Position numbers and translations under genes: made by a program
Part shown: positions 7,204 to 22,200 of the stretch, in pieces
Layout of the letters: each line of letters starts with the position of its first letter
How positions within the stretch are numbered: position 1 is the first letter of the stretch
The notes under the pieces: model-generated
Seen by the model: only the letters and a program-made list of their open reading frames with translations
Databases searched by the model: none
What the model was told of the DNA's origin: nothing
Assembly (NCBI GenBank): GCA_019115845.1
Contig: DXCU01000047.1
Span: 1-42,184 of the forward strand
From: Candidatus Rubneribacter avistercoris
GTDB lineage: Bacteria > Actinomycetota > Coriobacteriia > Coriobacteriales > Eggerthellaceae
Direction: 5' to 3'
DNA: 42,184 nt

Positions 7204-10200
7204 AACCAGGGCCAAAGCGAGGAAACCGCCCCGATGGCCGAAACGGACGCGGACGCATCGTCGGGCGACGAGGCTTCGCAGCCTTCCGCGGAGGCCGGTT
7301 CCGCTTCTGCGGCAAATGGCGAAGAGGCCGCCTCCTCTGCTGCCGATCCTTCGAGCGAGTCCGACCAGTCTGGCGTCTCCGACACGGAGACCCCCTCCGA
7401 AGGTGGTTCCGACGCAGGCGCCAGCGCCGTCGCCTCGGACGAAGGCGACGCCTCCAAGGGGCAGGCCGCCGACCCGTCTGCCACCCCAGCTACTTCCGAG
7501 GAGGAGTCCTTGCCGGCTCCCGACAACCTGGTCCCCGCCGATCAAGTGGAGCCTGCGCGCAACGATGGACGGGGCAACGTGGCCTCGCTTTTGGACCCGC
7601 GCGTGGACGTTTCGGGCGCGCCGCGTGCCGACGCAGGCTTCTACCAGGTGGGATCGTCGGCCGCGCATGTGGATGTGGAGCTGGGGCAGCTGCGGTCCGC
7701 GCTTGGCGACGGGCATTTGGGCGCGGCCTACGACGGCGACTGCGTGGTTGTGACGGTGGACGCCCCGTACCTGTACTTTACCGACGACGGCACGTTGAAG
7801 GAGACGCTCTCGCCTGCGGAATGGCTGCAAAACGGCGGCCAGGAGGCCGGCATGCGCGCGGCCGTGGTGGCTGACGAGGTGCCGGAAGGATGGTCGGCGT
7901 GGACGCGGTGGAGCGCCGAGGAGGGCTACCAGCGCGTGGGCGACGACGACGTGCGCTCCGGCGTGAGCGGGCGCATCGTGTTGCGTTACGACGGCGTGGA
8001 GGGTACCGGCACCGCAGGCGGCCGCCTGCGCGCGGATTCCGTCATGCCCTCGTTTGACCTGCGTTTTGCCGGCGACGTGCCCGCAGGCCGCGATGTGTCC
8101 GTGCCTGTGGGCTACATGGCGGGCTCCTTCACGGCCTCCGACGGCTCGGTGCTCACGGGCATGGCCGAAGGTTTTGCCGGCACCGTTGTGCTGCGCAACG
8201 ACGAACCCGCTGCCAAGGCCGACTTCCAGGCGGAGCGCATCGCCGCGCCTGCGGAGGGCGAGGAGGCGGGTTGGCTGGCCTACCGCGTGACCTACCATGT
8301 GCCCGAGGGCTATCCGGCAGCTTCGGGAATTGGCCTGAGCTGGTCGGACGGCTATGACCGCAGCGCGCCTGCGGCTGACGGCGATGCGGCCCTTCCGGTG
8401 CTGCTGGACGTCACGGGGCTGTCCGATCAGGACGTGGCGGCCATCGACCCATCCGATACGGCAGCGGCCGTGGCAGCGGGCGCCTCCGTGTTGGGCGCTG
8501 GCGCCGACGGGCGCTGGGCGCTTTCCGCAGAGGACGAGCGCGCCGTGGCGCCGGGGGAAACCGTCGTCCTGTACGCGGCTGTACCGTACGAGACCTCGAA
8601 AAACGCCAACGGGGGGGGGTGGCTACTTTCGTTTGCCGGTGCGGCGAAGCTGCGCCCGTATGCTCGCTATAACGTTGGCGGCGTAACCGAGTTCGCGGGT
8701 TCTTTCGAGGAGGCGGGCATCGCGCTTGCGCCCGCCGCACCATCTGACGAGGGCGGAGCGACCGGCGAGTCCGGCGAACCCGACGAGTCCGGCGGCTCCG
8801 ACAACTCCGACAAGCCCGGCGAATCTGACGACCCCGGCAACCCCGACAAGCCTGACGGCTCCAACGTCCCCGGCGACGACGCTTCGGCCGACGCCTCCGC
8901 CAACAATCCGGCTCTCGAAATCCCCGACGAATGGCAGCCCCCCGAGGGCTCCAACCGCCTGCCGGGCATGTACGCCGACCTGGACACCGCCCTCGCCGAC
9001 CGCATTTCGCTTTTGCGGGCAAGCCAGATGACCCAGGATCACTTCCAGCCTTACCTGACTCAGGACGGTGCGGAAAAGGTCAGCGACAACCTGTTCATGG
9101 TAAGAACGACGGACGCGCCGCCGACGGTTACGCTCCAAGCTGCTATGACCTCGCTTCCGGTGGGCGGCTATTTGAGCGGCGTTGAGTTTCATCTGAACAT
9201 CCCCTATCTCTACCAAAATGCCGGCGGCGCGCTGGTGGGCGTGTACACTGAGGCAGAGTGGGAGGCCAACAAAGCGAATAATCCCGCAGCCAATGCGGAT
9301 AACAAGCGCATGTACTTCACCATTGACAGCCCGGATACCTTTTTCCAATACTATCAGTTGTACAAAGATCCTGGGGACGGTACGCCCCTCACCGAAATCA
9401 CCAAAGAAACGTACAGCGATGAAAAGGGTCTGACCGGCAAGTATATTCTGAAATACGTTGGTGCGAACGGCCTCGGTCAATTCGACAACCAGTTCCAACG
9501 AGCCACCTTCAGTCTGCGTTTCGCCGGCAACATTCCCGAAAACGCGGGCGGCACCGTTCAGCTCGGAGGAACTGCGGACAGCTGCTACAACCGCGATGGA
9601 ACTCTGGTTGCCCAAGGGCCAATTAAGATTTCGCCTGATGACTCAAGCGGCACGCTGGTGCGTCAGATGTCTTTCATCGTGACCAACCTGAAATGGGAGC
9701 ATGCGGCCGAGTGCGTCCACACGCCGGTGCTGTGGGATAAGTACAACTATGCCGTGTACAAGGTCACCATCACCAACACCTCTCCGACAGAAGACAGTGT
9801 GATCGACCGTTTCGAACACTTCTTCCGGTTCCAGAACGTGACCACCGACGGGGGCTGGGGCATGCGGCCCGAGGATCTTATGGCCTGGAAGGTGGAAGAC
9901 GGCCAGATTGTTCCGAACGATAATTTCGACGCGCAGCACAACGAGCTGACTCTTGTGGGCGTTCCGGGGCAGGGCGGCGCGCTCATATACGACACCACCG
10001 CTTGGACCGACGATCAGTACAACCAGCTAGACATGGCCACGTTCGCCAACGTCAAGGACGTTGACCCCAACGCCGAGAGCATCTGCTATCAGACAGGCGG
10101 CCAGGACGGGCTGATCTCGTTCTACACCAAAGACGGCGAAGGCACCCTCATTTCGACCGAGGGCGGGGCGAAACCCGACAACAAGGACCACACCACGTTG

Positions 10201-13200
10201 TTGGTGGCGCTTCCCTACACTACGAACATCCCCCGTAACGGGCTGGGCGCGTCCGAGGCGTTCCAAAGGGCGTACTTCGAACTTGAAACTACGGTTCACT
10301 TCGGTAAATTGGGGGAGAACGACTACACGTGGACCAAGTTCTTGGAAACGTCGAATGGCTTTGACGAGCCGGATCCCGGTTTTTCGCTAGAGAAATGGGC
10401 TATCGACCGCAGCAGCGGCGACGGCAGCGAGAGTCTTTCGAATCGTGGCAAAGACCGCTTGGGATATTTGAGCGGGTATGTCATCAACAATATGCAGTCT
10501 ACTGGCAATATGCCGCTCTTCGGATCGCGGGCAAGCGGCGGAGACTTCGACTCTACCGGTGAGCTGGAACCCGGGCAGGAGAGCCATCCCGAAGGCAGCG
10601 ATATCGGTCCGGCGTTGGTGGACACCCTGCCCGGCGGCTGGGAGTTTGGCAACGTGGAGATCACGCTGCCCCAAGTTGAGGCCGAGGCGGAGGGTGAAGA
10701 AGCGCTCGGCCCGCAGCTGTCCGACTACTACTATGTGGCGGAGGGCGAAGAGCACCCCGAGGCCGCCGCGCTCCAATTCGAAGTGGAGGACAGCGCGGGA
10801 ACCCGTCAGTGGATAGGGCTTGACCTTCCTCCCACGCGCATCGAGAACGAAGAGGACGGCTCCATCAAATCTGTTACCTGGCGCTTTGGTGGCGAAGGGC
10901 GCGCCAATTCGCTGGCGGCCGAGTTAGAAGCTCGTGGCTACGGTGCCAAAGTGGGGTCGAGTGCCGGACAAAACGGCCTGTTCACCGGACGTTTCCGCTT
11001 GCTTTTCCACGAACCTGTGGGCACGACCGAAAAGATTCCGGGGCAGGTGCAGGTGAACGGCTTCATGCTGGAACCTGGCCCCGCGCACGATGCCAAGGAG
11101 TACCTCAACTCGGCGCGCTTGGAGTACGCGCAGCGTTTGTGGGTGACCGCTTCCCAAACGGCTGGCGACGGGGTGCAGTCCGGATACCAGTACTTCAACC
11201 GTGCGAGCGATCCGGCAACAGCGGTGCTGCAGCCCCTGTTGCCGCTCGCGCCCACGGTGGATGCAAAGGCGTACGCCGATGCGGATCAGGCGGCCGATCC
11301 CGATGCCACGTTGGAGGATAAGAGCAGCGTGCCGCTGGACGTGCATTCGGCGGGCTGGCGTTACTCGTTTGGCAATCCGGGTTCGTCCATGTTCGAACCT
11401 GCCCAGATCACGGTAGGCCCGCTTCCGCTGGTGGACACCGGCGAGAACAAGCTCATGTCCAGCGTGGAGGTGTCGCACCTGTCGCTTTCCCCCGGGTTGG
11501 TGGAAACACTGGGCGATTTCGCTGGTATTGACGTGACGTACCGCGTGTACGATGACAACGATGAAGAATGGAAGACGGCTACCAAGACCATCGATTCCAA
11601 TCAGATCAAGAGCTATTTCGATCAGGATGCAAACGCGTACGTGATTCCCAACTCGTATTGGGCGTGGATACCCAGCGAAGACGATCCCGACAAGGACAAT
11701 CCGTATCGCCAGCGGCTCTTGGAAACCGTGACCGTGCGCTACGATCGCGTGTACGGCAGCCAACCTGCCGAAGACATCCAGGCGTTCATCGACGTGTTCG
11801 GCACGGGTAAAGTGGTGGGCACGTATGGCGTGGAAGCGGCGTTCGAGACGCTGTATCAGCAAGAGGATTGGAACATGCGAGGTGCGGATACCTCCGTGCT
11901 GGAGGTGTTCCCCGTGGAGCCTCGCGTGAGCTCGGTTGCCTACACCGATGCGCAGGTTCCCAACCAGGATCCGCTGACCACGTCCGCCGATGCTCCGGAG
12001 AAAAATCCGCTGGAAGTGCCGCTCAGCCGTCATCAGAGCGGTTGGCGGTTCGCTATATGGAACAACAGCGCCGCGTTGATGGAGCCTGCGCTCATCACCG
12101 TGGGTCCGTTACCGCGCAACGAGTCCGGCAGCGAGCCGCGTGGTTTCGTGACGTCGCACGTGTCGCTGTCGGCCGAGCTTCTGGCATCGGGCGAGGGCGT
12201 GTCGGCGTCGTTTGCGGTGTACGATAACGCCGGGGGGACATCTACGGTCGATTTGGACTGGGACGGTCTGAAAGGCTACTTGAATTCTGAAGGAGACTTG
12301 GTGGTGCCCGCCGAGGCGTGGGGCGGCGGTTATTTGGCAAGCGCCACCGTCCGCTTCGAAACGTTCCGCGGCAATGCTCCCGCTGGCGGTATAAACGGAG
12401 GAGCCTACGTGGACGTGTTCGGCACGCCCACGTTGATGGACGTCATGCATTTGCAAGCGGAGTTCTCCACCGACTACGAGGTGGAGGAGTGGAACAAGTC
12501 CTCCACCGACAGATCCTATATCGCCACAACCACTATCAAACCCACGGTGACCTCCTCATACGGATGGAGTTGGCAGGGCGCCGAGCTGAGCGGCGCCATC
12601 CCGTATCGCTGGGGTTTCGCTGAGGGCGAACAGGCATGGGTGCAGGCGCAGCTGGCCAACCCCACCGAGGCGGAGGCCGACAAGGTGGCGCTGGATGTGT
12701 CCGCAAGCGGCATCACGGCGGATCCGCTTGCCGGTGCACGAGGGTTTCTGCCAAACGGGGTGGCGATAGAGGGGTTCCGGGACGCGGCTGATGCGCCGGC
12801 CACGGGCGAAGGCGCACTCTGCGGAGCAGACGGAGCAGCCGGTGGCAGGGCGGCCGTGCGTCACGAATCGGGCACCATCGAAGGGGTGGAGCTGTACGCG
12901 TTCGACAACCTGCCGACAGAGGACGATGCCGCCGTGCCGGTGCGCTCTTTCAACGCCGAAGCGCTGGCGAAATGGATTGACAACGGTGTGCTGACCATTC
13001 CGGACACCGAGTTCCCGCAGGATGCGCCGGTGGCGCTCGTGCGGGTGAAGTACGCCCACTTGAGTGCGCAGTCATCAATGGTTGTGCGTATGCTTGGATA
13101 TATGAACACGCACGGGGCTCCCGTGGCGGGCAGTGCGAACCATACGTACCAGAACTCCATCACCACCTCGGCGCACTTCTTCCCGGTTACGGATGCTTAC

Positions 13201-16200
13201 GGGGATGGAATCGAGTGCAAAAGCTCTGCGACGGTGCTCATCGGTCAGTTGGGGACTGTCACCACGGCTCACTCTTTCAAGCCGGCTGACGTGCGGCCGA
13301 CTGACGGGCCAACTGAAAGCACCGACGGCGGCAGCATAGAGGTGGCGGCGCATGCGGAAAACGTGGGCTATCGGCTCTCCTTCCAAAACACCAGCTACGC
13401 GCGTTCTGACGAATCTACGATAACTCTGGACGTGCAAGGCATCGCACGTCGCGGCGCCGAAGATGAAGACAACACGGTACGCGGCTTCCAAACCAAGACG
13501 GTGGAGGTAAGCGCTGACATACTGAAGCTGGGCGCGAACCGCGATGGCTCCACGGCGTTCGAAAAAGCCCTGCTCTTCTTCCTTGACCCCACCACGGGTG
13601 AGCAGGCAGGAGAGGCGTTTGAGATGGACGCGCAGGCCGTGCAGAGTGCGCTGGCCAGCGCGGATTCGTTTACGCTCACGGTGGGCGAGGGAGTGTTGGC
13701 CGACCGTGCGGGGCAGTATTTGAGCAAGATAGAGTTGCGATATGCCTCTATTGATCCCGTTACGTCGGGCGCAACGCTGGGCATAGAGCTGACGGGCAAG
13801 GCCGACTGGTACGATGATCACGTGGCCGCGCAGACTTTCGAGCAGAAGGGCGCGTTCGACACGCGCATCCCCAGTTCGCAGAAAGCCGTGCTGCGCGTGG
13901 AGCGCCCGGCGGCCGAGTTGCACACCTACGTGCAGTACGCCACTGCCGATGATGGCACCGAGTGCGAGGATCCCAACTACACCAACCGCGGAGGTTCGGA
14001 CGACAACACGCGCACCCAAGTTGTGGTGCCCTACGACCGCGACTTCACCATGTGGGCCACCGTGCAAAACGAGCGCAACGTGTCGGTGCTCGACGACCTG
14101 GATGTTGTGCTGACTATGCCGTTGAAGTACGAGACGGGCATTAAACAAGAGGATGGTTCCACGGTGGACGCGTGGACGGGCTTCCACGTGACCAGCTTCA
14201 CGGTGAACCAAGATATTCTGTCATGCTTCCCGCAGGGGCAGGTGGGCACCATCCGTCTGACCGGCTATGCGCCAGACGCTGATGCGAATGCCAGCGCGGT
14301 GGTGAAGGAGTTGCGCCCGGTAGCCGACCCCAGTGCGGGCTGGGATGCGGGCGACACAACGCTGAACGGCAATGAGGTAGCCGGCTTTGCAGATGAACGG
14401 GGAACGTTCTATCCGGTGGAGAACGGCCAGGTGACGATTGAGGAGAGCGCTGTTGCCGCCCTGGGCATTCAGAACCTGCTGACCATAGAGCTGGCATCGT
14501 GGAAGAACATGCAAGAAGACGACGCCAGCGCCAACTCGGAAGCTGAGACGCAGGTCATAACGGTGCACGGCTTCGAGGATAGCATGTTCGGCACGGAGGA
14601 CACGTTCCAAGCGCAGACGATCAATCATCTGGGCGGGTTCCGCGCGGGCGATAAGGCTTCGTCCTACGAGGTGAAGCGTACCGACTTGTCAGGCGTGTAT
14701 GTGAGCAAGATGTACTTCGACGCCGTTAACCGCGTGGGGTATTACGACGAGGATACGGCATCTTCCGGTCAGCGTCTGACCACCTACACGCAGGGGACGA
14801 TGGATTCCAACCATGCGCGGCAGTCGCATGGCAACGTGCAACCTGAATATGGAGAGCAAAACTGTGCGTTGAACTTGGGATACAAGGCCCAAGGGTCGTA
14901 TCTGGTTGATTTCCGACAGGTGAATAGCCTTGATGGGCCGGAATACTCGTGCTACATGCAATACGGGTCGTATCGTGACAACGAGCAGAGAGAGATAAGC
15001 TATTACAATGATGCCATCAAGCCTGTTTCGTATAACACGGGCTTGCAGATGACCATCAACCAGGAGCTTCCCTCCGACGTGTTCGATGCGTATTACGTGC
15101 TGGTGCGTGCGCAAGCGCTTCCCTTCCTCGAGAACATGGACGTGACCTATGCCGATGGCTCCGTTATGAGCGTATCGGGCGATGAAGTGCGTGCGCAGGC
15201 AAAAAACGGTGCGGCCGACTCTGTGCGGATGGATTCGAAGGGCAATCCGTACTTCCGCCTGAACCTGCTTCGGTTGGAGGACGGCGAACATGTGCCCGAC
15301 TATGGGAAAGATAGCGGCGACGCGTACTCCTACCGCGACCCGTTCAGCGCCTACAAAACCGATGCGACGCCTAAGGGCGTCCAGCTGGTGGAAAGCGTGT
15401 CGTACACTTTGAGCATCAACCAATGCCAGTACACGGATGCGATCAACCAGGCGGGTGATGGGCGCGGGAATACAGCGAATCTGCCCGACTACGGCACGTG
15501 GTTCGGCGACAACCTTCAATACGACAATCCAGACTGGATCAACCTCATGTCGTTTGAGGTGACGGGTCGTTTCTATAAAACATGCGACAATCGACAGAGC
15601 GTCACCACGGTGACAGTACGGGCGGGCGGTGACTATTCGGGTAACAACCGCGCAGGGCACAAGGCTGTCACGCGCTACGACGACGGTAGCGGAACTTCGA
15701 GCCACAAGAGCGAGTGGTCGTACGACAACAGAAAATGGGGTCATAAAACGACCTATAGTCATGTTGATTACGAAGGCCAGATGAGCCATCTGCAGACGAT
15801 CAGCCAAGTGTCGGTGATTGACGATGGCAACTATGTGCGCAAGGGCGTGAACACGGATCTGGCGTACGAATTGGACGTTGACGATAGCGTCAAATTCGCG
15901 GACGACCAGAAGTTCTACGTGTCGTTTTACCGGAAATACACGAACAATCTTGTCAGCCTCTCCGGCTCAGACTACAACGATTGGAATTACGGCCGCATAT
16001 CGTTTGCCGACCGCGTGGTGTTGCAAGATACCTTCCCTGTGTGCTTCCCCAATGACGAGTTGGGGTACTACGGGTTTTTGAGCACGGGGATAGGGATTCC
16101 GGCTGACTCCGGCGTGCTGAGCAAGCTGCAAAGCCAGCTTGCCAAGCAGCAGGGCGCCGTTGCTCCCGAATTGAGGTTGACTACCAAGCAGTGGCAAAAA

Positions 16201-19200
16201 GACGAGTCCGCTGCGGGTGGCTATGCGGAAAACGAGGGTGCTGCGCGCACCATTGCGGTGACCACGGAGGGCACCTTTGAGCGAGACGCCAGCGGTGCGG
16301 AGCGGAAGCTGTCGGATGAGACGATTGCCGACCTGTTGGGTGCGACAGCTGCTGACGGCACGGTGTATGTGCAGTTTGCGCGGCCTGATGAAGAACCGGC
16401 CGTTGAGATCAAAAGCATGGTGGAGACAGGCAGGAAACCGTTCGTCATCGATCTGCACGAGAACGAATTTATTGCCGAATTGTCGATTGAGCTAGGTGCA
16501 TATGCCGGTGACGTGGATGGTGCGGGTGAGACGCATCAGCGCTACAACGGCGAGGCTGACGGCACGGAAACGGATATTGACCTGCACGTGCTTGGCCGAC
16601 CTTATGTGTACGGTAGCCAAGAGAATCCCCTAACAGGTGGCGCAACGGCTGTATCTGATGCTACGAATACGGTGAGCGCTATCAGTTATCTGAACGAGGA
16701 TCCGGATACGCCTATCTCTTCGCCTGCGTGGAACTACTACGACAATCATGACAGATCTTCCGACCCGGCAGCGTTCACCGGCTACTTGATTCCGCTCCGG
16801 TATCGCTACACACTGCACGGTGAAAACGATGTGACGGACACGCCGTATCCCGTGGTGTACGACTTTAATGAGAACAACGATACGCCCACGAAGACTATCT
16901 ACGAGGCTCGTTTCCAAAACGTCGAGGATGGAACGCCGGGAGTGGATGACGCCAAGCGCGCTTCCCATATCAGCCATGTGACGCTGACGAGTGATCTGGA
17001 TGACAGCTCGCGTCTGCAGACCGTTTACGTGCCACAGCGTCTGGTGCCTGGTGGTCAAGGATATTCCGAAAACTGGCTGCGGGTGGTTTCCCTGTCGTTC
17101 GTGGCGAACGGGAAGACGGTGGAGCTGTCGTGGGAAGATCTCGTGGATGCGGGTGTGGTGTCCAGTCAGGCAAACGCAAAGGGCGATTATGAGGTTGACC
17201 TAGAGGCATACCTGCGACAGGATTTGAAGAATCAGCTGGACGGCGACCCGGACACGGTGTCTCAGGAACTGGTGACCACGTATAAGGCCACGACGGATAC
17301 CAACAGCATCGATGGTTACAGAGATGATCCCGCTGTGGACGTTGAATACGTCAAGGCGCACATCAGCAGCATCTCGCTGACGTTCGATTCCCCCAATGCC
17401 GACCGCTATGACCCGACCACCATGTTGGATTCGGGCAAGTATCTGGCTAACGAAGAGGGCGGGTACGCGTTCTCGTATGAGTGCGTGCTCGTAGACCGCA
17501 CGCTCGATGCGTTCCAAAACTCCTCATCTGCTGATGAGGGGTGGGACCGTCTGGCTACGCCGACATTCTCAAAGCAAGTCACGAATTCCTACACATACTC
17601 ATCCTCATTATCGGATGCCACCCCCATACGGCACGATTTGTCGGTGTCCAACGTGGAGACGAAGGATCCGAATCATAACACCCCAAGCGCTGTAAGCTCC
17701 GATCCTACGTTCTCCTACCATGCGCGCCATCGGCTTGGTTTGCTGGAGATGAGCATGGCTCGCGGCACGAAGATAACGGTGGAGGGGGCGGACGGCTCGC
17801 CCACCGAGCGGACCCTGTTCGCCTACGACCGCGACGACCGCTCGCTTGCGTCCCCGTCGAGCGCTGATCCGCTGGCCGGTGAACCCACCAACATCCCCGA
17901 CCGTAACCTGTATGCAGGCGACTACGTGGAGTACACGCTCACCATTCAGGCGGGCGAGGATGCCAATCTGCCGCTTGAGCAGGCAACCGGCCGCTTTTCC
18001 GTTGCCGCGGGGCAGCGTATTGTGGGCTGGGAGGTTGCTGACGACAGCACGGCTGTGGGTGCGGATGGCAAGACGCTTCCCGTGACGGCCAAAATAGGTT
18101 CGGCGGAGGGTGGCGCGCAGGGTATGCGCGAGGCTCCGGCGCAAGAGGACCTTTCCGTGGCGGAGGGGCAAGAGCAGTACGAGCACAACTGCGAGTTGGT
18201 GTTGACGGTGGGCGATGCTTCGCTCAACCCCGATGACGCGCAGATGCAGCAGGGAACGTTCGTGAACATTCGCGTCATCACCCAGTTGACGAGCGAGCTG
18301 GGCGATGACGGCTATGACAGCGAAGAGGGTGTGGCGTTCCAAGACGACGAGCCTGCGTGGAAGGGCAAGTCGCCCACTGCCCAGTTCATGGTCACGGCAG
18401 CGCCGAAACACGGTTTCGCGCAATACCGCGTGCGTGATGTGCGCAGTGCGCGCTATCCAAGTAAGCAGATGGACGCGCTTCGCGGAACATCCACGTCGTA
18501 CAATACAAGCTACGGAACCGACGATGGTTCATCGAGCACGCACTTCTACCGCGAGATCACTCAAGATGCTCGTTTGGACGGACAAGAACAGCTAGGTATC
18601 CGCGCCACTTCGGCACTGACGTTCTATACGCATAATAACAGCAGGTCCTACGGTGCAAGAATTGCTGCGGAGTGGCTGGAGGTTGATCCCAATGCTGGCA
18701 GCTCTGCCACCGTTGAGAAAAACCCGGCCGACACTGACGGCAACCCCATGAAGCTTACGGTGTCGGATTTGAAGAACCCCACCTACCATGTCGAGGATAT
18801 GACGGTGACGGTGCTGTTCACCAAAGATCACGATGAAAAGGGCAACCCCGTGGGCGTGCCTATCTTTGAGTTGACGGACACGCCGAAGCTAGCATCGTCG
18901 GTGGGTTCTGCTGACGGCCCGAAAGACGTGGGTTACCCCGAGGGCATCGTTAAGAGCGAGGCTGGGCCAGACCCCGACAATCCGGGTCGTCCTGATGTCA
19001 AGGTGGAGTACTACGAGCCGAGTCAGGGTGCATGGCTTGAGTATGATGCGCTTGAGACGCTCATGAAGCAGCAAGGTCCTGCCGAAACGGATCACGTGGT
19101 AAACGACAGCGTGCTCCGCACAGCTACCGGCGTGCGCTGGACGTACTACGATGTGCCTGCGCGTGCGGAGGGCGATGCAGGGGAGTTTTTGCTGGATGAT

Positions 19201-22200
19201 GTGGCGCTTATCGGCGTGGGTCGTTACCACGATGTGCGGTTGGACGAGGGAACCGTGGCCAGCAAGGAGCAGGCAACCAGTTGGGGCTTCGACCAATACC
19301 TTGACGTAAGTTTCACGCATCGCCACAACGAGAGCGAGCCGTTGTTCTCCAAGGGCTCCGTGGAGGTTGAGGCGGCTCCCGCTCTGCATGGCACGTGGCT
19401 CACGAAGCAGGATGATTACAACGATTATGTTCGCGTGACGGTGTCGCGCCGCACGCCTGTGATGCAGTTCCATAACCAGGTGTTCCAGACCCAAGAGCAG
19501 GCTGTTGCGGGTTATGACGCGGAGGCCGACCAGAAACTGGGCTACATTCCGGGCGAGACGTTCTGGTACAAGGATACGCTGCGTAACGTGAAGGAGGGTA
19601 CGAACCCGGGCGTCAGCGACTTGCAGGGCGAGTTGTATAACCCCGTGTTTTACGAGCGCATACCTGCAGACTATCTCAAGCAGGCTCTGGGCATCGATGC
19701 CGGGGCCAATGTCACAGCTGACTATTTGAAGGAGCAGATTAAGCAACACCTGCGTTGGACGGATCGCGATGGCAACAATGTAACCACCGCGCGTACGACC
19801 GACGTGGGTATGGAGCTGTCCGTTGAATTAGTGGATGAATCCGAGGCGCCTGACTACGGTGGTGCCATGACATACGCCTCCACCTCGGAGGTTTCCACGC
19901 CGGCGGGCGGTAAGCCATTTGCCGACCTGAACCCCACGGATTCCGGTGTGAGTGAAAACACGACGTTTTATCTGTTCAAGATAAGCTGGGAGCCGGCGGC
20001 TGGCACCGAGGGCGGCAATCTGGCTGATGCGACGGATTTGGCGCCGGTTGATCGCGTGAAGGCGGGCAACACGCGCATGGAGATTGGTGACACCATAGAA
20101 CTGTGGTTCCCCGTGCAAGCGGCACTCGATGGGTTGCCCCAGGTGTACACGGATCTAGACCAGGCCGCACTGTCGTCGGGAACGACGGGTGCCGAGCCTG
20201 CGTATTTCCCACGTCTGGGCGAGTATGCGGCGAATTCGTATTATTACTCCTCCAATCACTCCGCTGATCCGCTGGGAGGTCCGCAATTCACCAGTTCTAC
20301 CGTGTCTTCTTATGGGATGACCAAGGTGAATAACGGCGATGTGCTCATGGATCTGGATTCGCTGCTGCACGAGAGCGGGTTTACGGGCGATCGTCCTGAT
20401 GATACTGATCTGTGGGAGACATTTGATGGCTCGCTCACCTACTTACCGGGTGAGATTAACGATACCGACGATAGCTTCCTTGACAAGGATATGCGCACGC
20501 TGAATAACTGCCAGACGGCGCGTTACTCGCCTCAACGTCCCAGTGATGCTACGACGGAATCCTGGCCAGAGGCCAAGCGCTACACACGTACTGATACATC
20601 ATCATCCTCTACGCATACGCGGTATGCGCTCTCCTTTGACAAGCTGTGCCTCACGCCACGCATTGGCGCGCTCTTGGAAAACGAAACCGAAGTTCCGGTG
20701 GTGTGGAGCCAAACGCGCGTTCATTTGCAGAAAGCCTGGATAGCCACGGCAAGTGAGTTTGTGGTAAAGGGCGATGACCCCGCGATGGACAATGGCTCTG
20801 CGCCAAACTACGACAGCGCGCGCGTGTACGATTCGGGTCGCGATCCTCATAGGAGTTACACGGGTACCTTTGAGTGGCAGACCTCTTATCAAGGTGTCCT
20901 ATGGGGCCAGCACACCACCGCTCTACAGTACAATCAAGATTTCACTGCGCGTCTGCAGGCGCTCAACTACGGCGACCGCACGCTCGACGGCGTGGAATTC
21001 ACCTACGTGCTGCCGCGTGGTGTAGAGCCGGTGTTTGCCGACGATGGAAGCACCGTTGAAGTAGACGCTCAAGTGTTGGCTCAAGCTGTGTCTGCCGCTA
21101 GCCCTGGTGCCGATCCGTATGCCGAGGAAACATGGAACGACATCTCCGATGACCTGGTAAAGGTCGAGGTAGTGCAGCGCCCCGATGGTGACTACGAGGG
21201 CTACGACGCGCCGAGCGCCGTGCAGGATCCGGCTGCGTACCGTGACGGTAAGGCGCTTAAAGCAAACACAGAGGACTTGTCTGCGGATCTGAGCATGTCG
21301 TCCTATGAAGCTGAAGCTGCTGCGGCAGGTGATGTTGAGTCGTATCGCGACAGCCCGCAGCCATGGGTGCTCAAAATTACCGTAGAGCAGCCTCTGGGCA
21401 AATGGTTCTATCGCGCGCAGGACGGCAGCGAGGTCAACACATCCGACCCCGATGATTACGCCGATGGCGGCTACAAGATAAACGTGGATGTGCCGGTGCA
21501 CGTGTTCGCAAACAACGCTAATGGCGAATGGAGCGACCGCGTGCTGGTGCGCCCTGTGGACACGAGTCGCTCCGAGGGCATGGGTAGCCGTTCGAGCGCC
21601 TACTACCAGGTGTTCGATATCGACCACTGGGAGGGTGCCACGGCGCAGGCCGATAAGGCGCACAACGTGCAGCCCTACGGCATGGATTGGCGCTGGGCTT
21701 CATGGTATGGGACTGGCTACAAACAATTGTACGGCTCACCCAATATGCCTGCCGTCAACGGCAAAACCGTGCAGAACAACACGGTGTCTGCCGACGATCT
21801 GAGCGTCAAGGTGGCCAACACAAGCGCCATTGCATGGGGTAAAGCGTACAAAGACGCCGGGAGCGAGGCGCCGCTCTATGCGCAGACGGGTACTACGGCC
21901 GTGCAACGTGAGCCGCTTGTGCGCGTGTGGAACACGCTGGGCGAAAACGGCGTGAGCGGCTCTGTGGCCGACTACTATCTGATGCAGGAAGCTGATCATC
22001 GCCAGTTGAACGTCCATATGGAAAACCGCTATTGGTGGAACGATATTCAGAAGACGTCATATCAGAATCATTACCACAACTATGCCACTGACGGTGGTGC
22101 GCGGGGCGACCTCGTGCTGCCTGTGGTGACTACGGTGCTGCCGCAGGGCATTGCACCGGTTGATAGGGATACCGGTCTGCCGTACAGCCCTTCTCCGGAT